Assembly: GCA_021234155.1 (NCBI GenBank)
Contig: JAJEKV010000536.1
Span: 1-64,000 of the forward strand
Length of the DNA stretch: 64,000 nt
Origin: Isoetes taiwanensis
Lineage: Eukaryota > Streptophyta > Lycopodiopsida > Isoetales > Isoetaceae
Reading direction: 5' to 3'
Shown: piece by piece, positions 58,483 to 64,000 of the stretch
How the letters are laid out: every line of letters starts with the position of its first letter
How positions within the stretch are numbered: position 1 is the first letter of the stretch
The notes under the pieces: generated by a model
Told to the model about the DNA's origin: nothing
The model's database searches: none
The model's input: only the letters and a program-made list of their open reading frames with translations
Translations under genes and position numbers: made by a program

Positions 58483-59202
58483 CCTGATAATAATAATCGA
58501 TTGGAATGCGTCAAAGTTTAGTTGTGCCATGAAGATATGAGATTGGTGTCGGAGCACTTAAGATTGGCTATGGAGTAATCTAATCATTGTCCCACCAAAA
58601 ATGCGAGATAGAAACAGATTCAAGAACTCTTTTTAAAAGGGGTGTGCATTTTAAGTAAAAGTAAGATCATGCCACGAGTATAGAAGTCAGATTTGCTTGT
58701 TTAAGTAACTGCGGCTATATGAAGGCATTTCTATAAAAATTATCAAATCAAAATTGTGTCCGATGGAATAGAATCATTGAAAATGTTTTGATCTCATTTG
58801 CAGATCCAAAAATGATAAAAGCATTGTCTATAACAAAAGATGTCTCGTACAAACACTTCGATTTTTATAAGACCATTGAAGTGTTTGGATCACTGAAAAG
58901 CAGTGGAGAGTGCCGGGACTGGAAGACCGTATATATCATCCAAAATGTGGTTAATCCGGACACTCATTATCAGCCATAAAGAACTGCGCAGTTTCAAGCC
59001 CAAAAACCAACTGTTTTTGCCCATTTTTTGATTAATTTCACCTCAAATCTCTTCCTCTCTTCATCAATCTAGCATAAAAGGGGGCATACAAAGCGATGGC
59101 ATGCTTTTTAAAGCGGATCAAACCGCCCAAAATTTCCTGACAAAATCTGATCAAAATTTCCTGACCCCCCTCCCCCCCGACAAATGCACAGTTCTATGCC
59201 TG

Positions 59203-59307
59203 GTTTTTTGTCTCGATTAACCATTTTTTGTCCGGATTAACCACTTGGCTGATATCAGATGTCCGGATTAACCACCCTGGCTGACACCGGATGTCCGGAT
59301 TAACCAC
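59203..59307 (+). repeat. Tandem repeat, ~32-bp unit, three to four copies
   Basis: GTCCGGATTAACCAC recurs at about 59230, 59260 and 59293, with a diverged GTCTCGATTAACCA at about 59210. The spacer CTGGCTGAcaccGGAT varies slightly. Confidence 0.92.
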
Positions 59308-60901
59308 TCGATTTTATCCCGAAAACCACTTCCCGGATGATATATACGGAGTTCCGCCGGGACCTTAATAAGATATCTCTTTGCACATGTACTTGGGTCT
59401 AAAACAAATACCTACCATAAAAACTCATCTGTTGCTCCAGCCCATGATAGTATTTGCGCCCTTAATTCTTGATCTGTATTGCTTATAAAAATGAAAATAG
59501 TTAACGATGGAATTAGATTACTGTTCTTCTGAACAACCTCGTCCATCATACTTTTAAGTACTGGAATAAATAAATACTGGAATAAATCATTATTGAGATA
59601 TACAATGGTTATGCTGCTATAATGAACAGGCACAGTAATTCTCTTAGCAGCTTATGAAAGTACTCCTTTAGGTCTTGTACTTATCCCCTAAAATATTTGA
59701 ACGTCATATGGATGGACTAGGGAAGCTCTAGTCTTACACTATGGAGTAACTTGAAATGCTTTTTTAATTCGAATTCACCTTTCTGTAAATATTGGATAAC
59801 AGAAGCTATGGCAAACCACTTTGTGCTGTAGTGTCTAAATTTTGTCGAACAGGAGCCAATGAGCACTCTTGGTATGAAGAACTAAAGCTTGAAGTCATGA
59901 GATTGGATACGTTTCTACAGGTAAAGAAAGAGCTCTTTCAATCTAAGCCACCCAAAACTCCCGTCTTCTTCAAACTAGGTGGCAATATGCAGGTGAAAGA
60001 ATCTTGTCTTACAGTTCCACTTGCATGTGGAAAAATTAAATGGAACACCTCTGCCCTGCCAAGTCCTCAGGCCCTGGAAACTCCGCGACTGCATTTCCTT
60101 CCTTACTGATCATAGACCACAAATCAACATCCCTTCAGTTTCCCTTGGCGAGGTCATTCTCCCCTACAGCAAAGGTCCTTTTGATTTTGTCAATGCCAGA
60201 GGTTTTCCCAAGCAGCAGTCAGAGCAGTAGGAGATTTGTGTAGATAGATGAGATGTCAAAGTTGCAGGCCTATCCTACTCAAGCTATGCACAAGTCTGAC
60301 CTGACTCATTTGAACCAACGTTACATGAGTTTGCAGTCTCTAGAACCTGCTATGCACTTTTTTATTCAAGTTGATGATTTCAGTGGGCACACTGGCACGT
60401 TCCCATGTGAGGCTGGACAGAAAATTGGGTCATTAAGAACAGCTATTTATATTAATGTTATCTTCGTAAGTGACTCGGTACATTCAGTGAGCTTAAATCT
60501 CATCTGCTTATTCTCAAGATGGGTTTACAGTTATAAAGAACAGTCTTAAACCACGACAAACCATGTTTGAAGATTTGACGATGCTAACTGACGTCTTTCA
60601 TTAGGTTGTAATGTAATTACTATAAGTTTGAGACACATGCTGTCTTATATAAGGTGTGTTGGCAGAGGGAAAAAGGCCAGACCAGCAGCTATTATCTATT
60701 GAAGGATATTAGGACTGTTTGCAGTTGAAACCATAAAGGTACGGTCATCTATGTTGTTTCAAACACTTGTATAAGGAAGAAAATAGCATTTGAAGATTCC
60801 CAGTAGTCAGATACAGAATGCAGATCTTATTGTACAATATCCCAGTTGTCAGATACACAGTATAGTCTTATTGTACGCAGAAGAAAACCACGATGCTAAA
60901 A

Positions 60902-61042
60902 ACAAGAAACCATGATAGTTATACAATTTCTTTGATTCTGATACTGGAAAGACTATGTGTATCATGCTTCTAAAACAAAGAAACCATGATAGTTATACAT
61001 TTTATTTGATTCTGACACTGGAAAGACTATGTGTACCATGCT
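60902..61042 (+). repeat. Tandem duplication, ~73-bp unit
   Basis: AAGAAACCATGATAGTTATA ... CTGGAAAGACTATGTGTA occurs at about 60902-60968 and 60975-61042. Confidence 0.92.
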
Positions 61043-61056
61043 GCTTGTAGACAGCT

Positions 61057-61110
61057 AATTGTAAGACATTTTGAAAGTAGTCAACTGGGTGAAATTAAAG
61101 ATTCCCCGGC
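61057..61110 (-). pseudogene. Decayed duplicate of the LRR C-terminal end
   Basis: This stretch resembles 61239-61302 (TAATTGTAAGACATTTTGAA against TGATTGTGAGACACGTTAAA, then AGTCAACTGGGTGAAATT against AGTCAATTGGGTCAAATT). It is a scrap of a second LRR unit just beyond the gene's stop codon. Confidence 0.6.
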
Positions 61111-61128
61111 TATATCTGCTTTAGGTCC

Positions 61129-62589
61129 TTAAGTTTTGCAGGAAGGAAGAGGAGAACCACACAGGCCACCATTATCTTCAAATGCTGATGCTGGAAAGCT
61201 ATTAATCACGCCTCCTTGTGGGATCTCTCCAGTCAGATGATTGTGAGACACGTTAAAACTAGTCAATTGGGTCAAATTGAGGAAGCTTGAAGGAATTTCC
61301 CCTGTGAATCTATTCCTTGACAAATCCAATGTCTTAAACTCCTTCATCCTAGTGCCAATAAAACTGGGTATGCTTCCTCTGATCTTGTTCCCTGCCACTG
61401 AGAAATACTCAAGGTAGCTGAATAAATCTCCATCTACAGGGGGCTCTAAACCATCCACTTGAATTTGTGTAAAGCCATTCTCAGAGAAGTCCATTTGATA
61501 CAAGAATGTCTGGTATCTACTGGAATCTATTGTAAAATTAAAGTGAATCAAGCCTTCCAGTCTATTAGCATGAAGATCCAGATATGAACAAGGTGGAACG
61601 ATTGAAATTCCTGAAGAAAAATAATTATGTGACAGATTCACCTTTGTAGATGCCCGAGAATCATCCAATATCCATGCAGGTATATTTCCCCTAAATTCAT
61701 TACTAGAAAGATCTAAGGTCCTCCACGAACTTGATATTTCTGGTAAGGGACCACTGAGCTTGTTCGATGATATGTACAAGCTAGAGAGGCTAGATAAGTT
61801 TCTAAATGACTCTGGAATGCCCCCAGTAAGAAAATTATTTGAAAGAATTAGATTGTAAATGCTAGTAAGGGATCCAAGGCCAGTTGGAATAGTGCTGGAC
61901 AACTGATTGGATTCTAGATTAAGCTCCAAAACCTTTTCAAGCTTTCCAAGCTCTGCAGGTATTTGCCCCGATAGTCGATTGAATTGTAGCCACAAATAGA
62001 GAACATTCCGAAGATTCCCTAGCTCTGAAGGTATATTGCCACTGAGCTCGTTCTTGTTAAGAAACAATGTTTGCAGCTGAGTAAGATTTCCTAGCGATGT
62101 TGGGATTGTACCTGATAATGTATTGTTGGAAAGGTCCAAAGTCCTTAACTGACCTAATTTTCCAATCCAATCTGACAGAGTACCTCCAAGTCCAGAATTT
62201 GGCAGATTCAATTCTGTGACACTTCCATTCCTATGGAAGGAACGCCGTTAGGTCATGAGCTCAAACAAATATATACATAAAAACTTTTTTGAGCATGTCT
62301 TGAAAAGAAACCTACTTGTTCAACGATAACATTAGACAAATAATCAAACTTTGGAAGCAAAGGACTAAAAACCATACCCGTTGCAACTTATTCCGTTCCA
62401 TTGGCAGCAGTCGGTGTCTTCCTTCCATGTTTGGAGAACATTTGTATCATAGCTAAGATAAGATTTGAAGCTCAGGAGTGCATCTCTATCACTATTTCTG
62501 CAAAGACTTGCAATACAGCTACCGCTTGAAGAAACCAGGAGAATTATTAGCAGAGGCAGAGGCCAAGAATGCTTCATCTGAAGGTCCAT
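61129..62589 (-). CDS. LRR receptor-like protein without kinase, two exons
   Basis: Exons 62589-62378 and 62230-61129, GT-AG intron of 147 bases, joining CN-G-NGSVTELNLP in phase; 437 residues. The N-terminus has a signal peptide (PLPLLIILLVSSSGSCIASL). The LRRNT cap follows, with RDALLSFKSYLSYDTNVLQT and paired cysteines (DCCQWNGISC). About twelve plant extracellular LRRs (LxxLxxLxLsxNxLsGxIP) come next, with an island-like stretch (~250-285). It ends GGLCGSPLPSCKT, the usual LRR C-cap, then a stop. There is no membrane segment or kinase, so it is either secreted (like PGIP or DRT100-type proteins) or truncated compared with receptor-like proteins and kinases. The most likely role is extracellular recognition or wall interaction; the ligand is unknown. 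Confidence 0.92.
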
Positions 62590-62619
62590 TCCGTTTAAAG
62601 AAGGAATGGAACAATGCTA

Positions 62620-62626
62620 ATTTATA
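62620..62626 (-). promoter_or_regulatory. Possible TATA box of the LRR gene
   Basis: TATAAAT on the minus strand lies about 31 bases before the ATG. If used, the leader would be only a few bases, so the true start of transcription may differ. Confidence 0.3.
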
Positions 62627-64000
62627 GGGCTTACCGTGTCTAATCGGTCTAGTTGCCAATCTGATCGTCAGTCAACACATTGCGCTAGTCTTTGGTCTAT
62701 TTGCCAATCTGATCATCAAGAATCAAGTCTTTAGTTCATGGTGGATAGAGATCCCATGTGGCAGGTTAAAAGACAAGTTCAACGTCTCCCACTATTCAAA
62801 CTGGGCCAGACGTGTGGAAAACTTTGGCGCCAAAATGTTATCACGGTGCCACCCTCTTTTAACCATGTAAGAGTATCATTTGTCTAAATTTGGTTTTCTT
62901 TACAAGTAAACATACAATGGTGGATGCTGACGTGGCAGATGTGGAGGCAGGCAGGTCGGGCGGCTGCTCAGGAGGCAGCAGCAAAAGCGTCTACGTTGGA
63001 TTGTGGGTGCCCCTTCGATGGCCTCAAGCTCGCGAATTGTTCACAGGATGGTTCAATGTTGGCATCCTGGGCAAAAGCCCCAAATTCTAGAGAGGTTTGT
63101 TGCAACCTCGAAACTGACGCACAAATACCAGTCAATGAAGGAGTTGTGGCGGGGAGGACCTGTGCAGTATGGAGTTGTGTGAGTGCTAAATCGGCACTAC
63201 AGAAATTGAAGTTTGTCGTTCTAGGGATCCTTGATGGCAGGAGCAAAGAAGTATCTGGGCAACACCATAGTAAATTGGCCATGGAGGACAGCTTTGACTA
63301 TGGAGCAGTTGAGGGAAATAGGATCCCAATCAACAAGGGAGCAGTAGCACCTGAAAATGGAAGTAGATTAAGCCCCTTATCGGACTTCTGTGTGTAAAGA
63401 GAGAGTCCTTATTTTTTAGTTATCACTGGAGGAGTGCTGATAACTAGTTATCAGTACTGGAGGAATATTAATAACTAATTATCAATACTATTCCACTCAT
63501 ATAAGCCCGATAAGGTGGTTATCAGTCTTTGTCTCGAGTAACAACAAAAAATGTGTGACCTCTGTTGTATGTCCTCGGCCAGATACTTGACACATCCTCG
63601 GCCTTACGTGCCAAATAATTGGCCTCGGATGTACAGCCTCGGTCATGCATTTTTTGTGATCAGCCTTGGCTAGACCGATAATCTTACCTCTTTGCAAGGG
63701 AAGAGCAGAGGGCTATGAAAGATCGTGGAGCTATTTTATTGATGTGGATTTTGGTTCCCAACAAGGATATAAGGAAATTCTTGCACCTGTTGATAGGGCT
63801 TTTAATTCTTTCATGCCATGGCTTCAAGCGATGGAGCAATTCGCAGTAAGGACCAGACCATAATGCATGTTGAAGCATATATTGATCGAGAAAACCAAAA
63901 GGGCATAAATGTAGGTAAGATTTCTTCCTCTGCCTTTGCCATGGTAGAGGAATTAATTCTACATCGCAAAGTCAAAGCTATGAAAGAGAACCATGGCAAA
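62627..64000. other. Unassigned right flank
   Basis: Just upstream of the LRR gene GCCAATCTGATC is duplicated (about 62654 and 62702). A plus-strand frame at 62924-63397 (157 codons, Ala- and Ser-rich with LDCGCPFDGLKLANCSQDGS) is coding-like but unrecognised. Palindromes GATAACTAGTTATC (about 63438) and TAACTAATTATC lie near 63430-63485. The frame at 63666-63863 has no motif. It could be the edge of another mobile element that continues beyond the window. Confidence 0.35.

Larger units (their letters stand above)
58483..61056. other. Unassigned, with short tandem repeats
   Basis: 59792-59922 (plus) is a coding-like reading (SYGKPLCAVVSKFCRTGANE) that ends at a CAG/GTAAAG donor; 60253-60549 is another open frame starting MSKLQAYPTQAMHKSDLTH. 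They could be exons of an unrecognised gene or its remnant. Tandem repeats at 59203-59307 and 60902-61042 are listed separately. Confidence 0.3.

Noticed and set aside
1-64000. tRNA, rRNA or snRNA genes
   Set aside because: I looked for tRNA A/B-box patterns and conserved rRNA strings by eye and saw none convincing. A covariance-model scan would settle this.

Overview
The window is nuclear DNA of a land plant. The evidence is spliced genes with GT-AG introns, PLS-type pentatricopeptide (PPR) sequence, a plant-style LRR receptor-like protein, a DUF1221-type kinase family and a dense plant repertoire of mobile elements (LINE, Ty3, Ty1/copia, small LTR element, MULE, Helitron ends). The kinase family and abundant PPR debris suggest a non-flowering plant such as a fern, lycophyte or bryophyte. 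This is inference; the species cannot be named from sequence alone. There is no operon structure, and intact genes are sparse.

Layout. 1-6.9 kb: one apparently intact three-exon alpha/beta hydrolase gene, lying between inverted copies of a repeat, one of which is split by a 2.3 kb segment carrying decayed PPR-like pieces. 6.9-15.3 kb: mostly unassigned sequence, a Helitron 3-prime end and a 1.5 kb Ty3-type 3-prime LTR. 15.3-36 kb: a heavily rearranged repeat block. A single LINE insertion appears to have been cut in two by a ~6.9 kb genomic inversion. Its RT half is on the minus strand (15312-18980) and its ORF1/endonuclease half is on the plus strand (21688-25868). Inverted copies of a 12-bp target-site duplication mark its two original ends. 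A second, uninverted copy of part of the same locus (30489-35385) forms a ~4.9 kb inverted repeat with the first. Between the arms lie a bulb-lectin-like fragment and a PPR pseudogene that was split by a complete 1.9 kb small LTR retrotransposon with 5-bp target duplication, initiator-Met-type primer site and polypurine tract.

36-50 kb: tandem repeats, a possible small spliced gene, then a head-to-head pair of related genes. One is a DUF1221-type protein kinase (minus strand, one frameshift beside DFG); the other is a full-length pseudokinase relative (plus strand). A decayed partial copy of the pseudokinase lies 4 kb downstream, with a MULE-derived foldback element and a Helitron end between them. 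50-61 kb: degenerate copia integrase, tandem repeats, a broken MULE transposase and its probable terminal region. 61-64 kb: a two-exon LRR receptor-like protein gene (minus strand) with a predicted signal peptide and no kinase or membrane segment, then unassigned sequence.

The most interesting points are the reconstructable LINE inversion, the small gag-bearing LTR element inside the PPR gene, and the divergent kinase/pseudokinase pair, whose architecture resembles families linked to plant MLKL-type cell-death signalling. All functional statements are from motifs read by eye.
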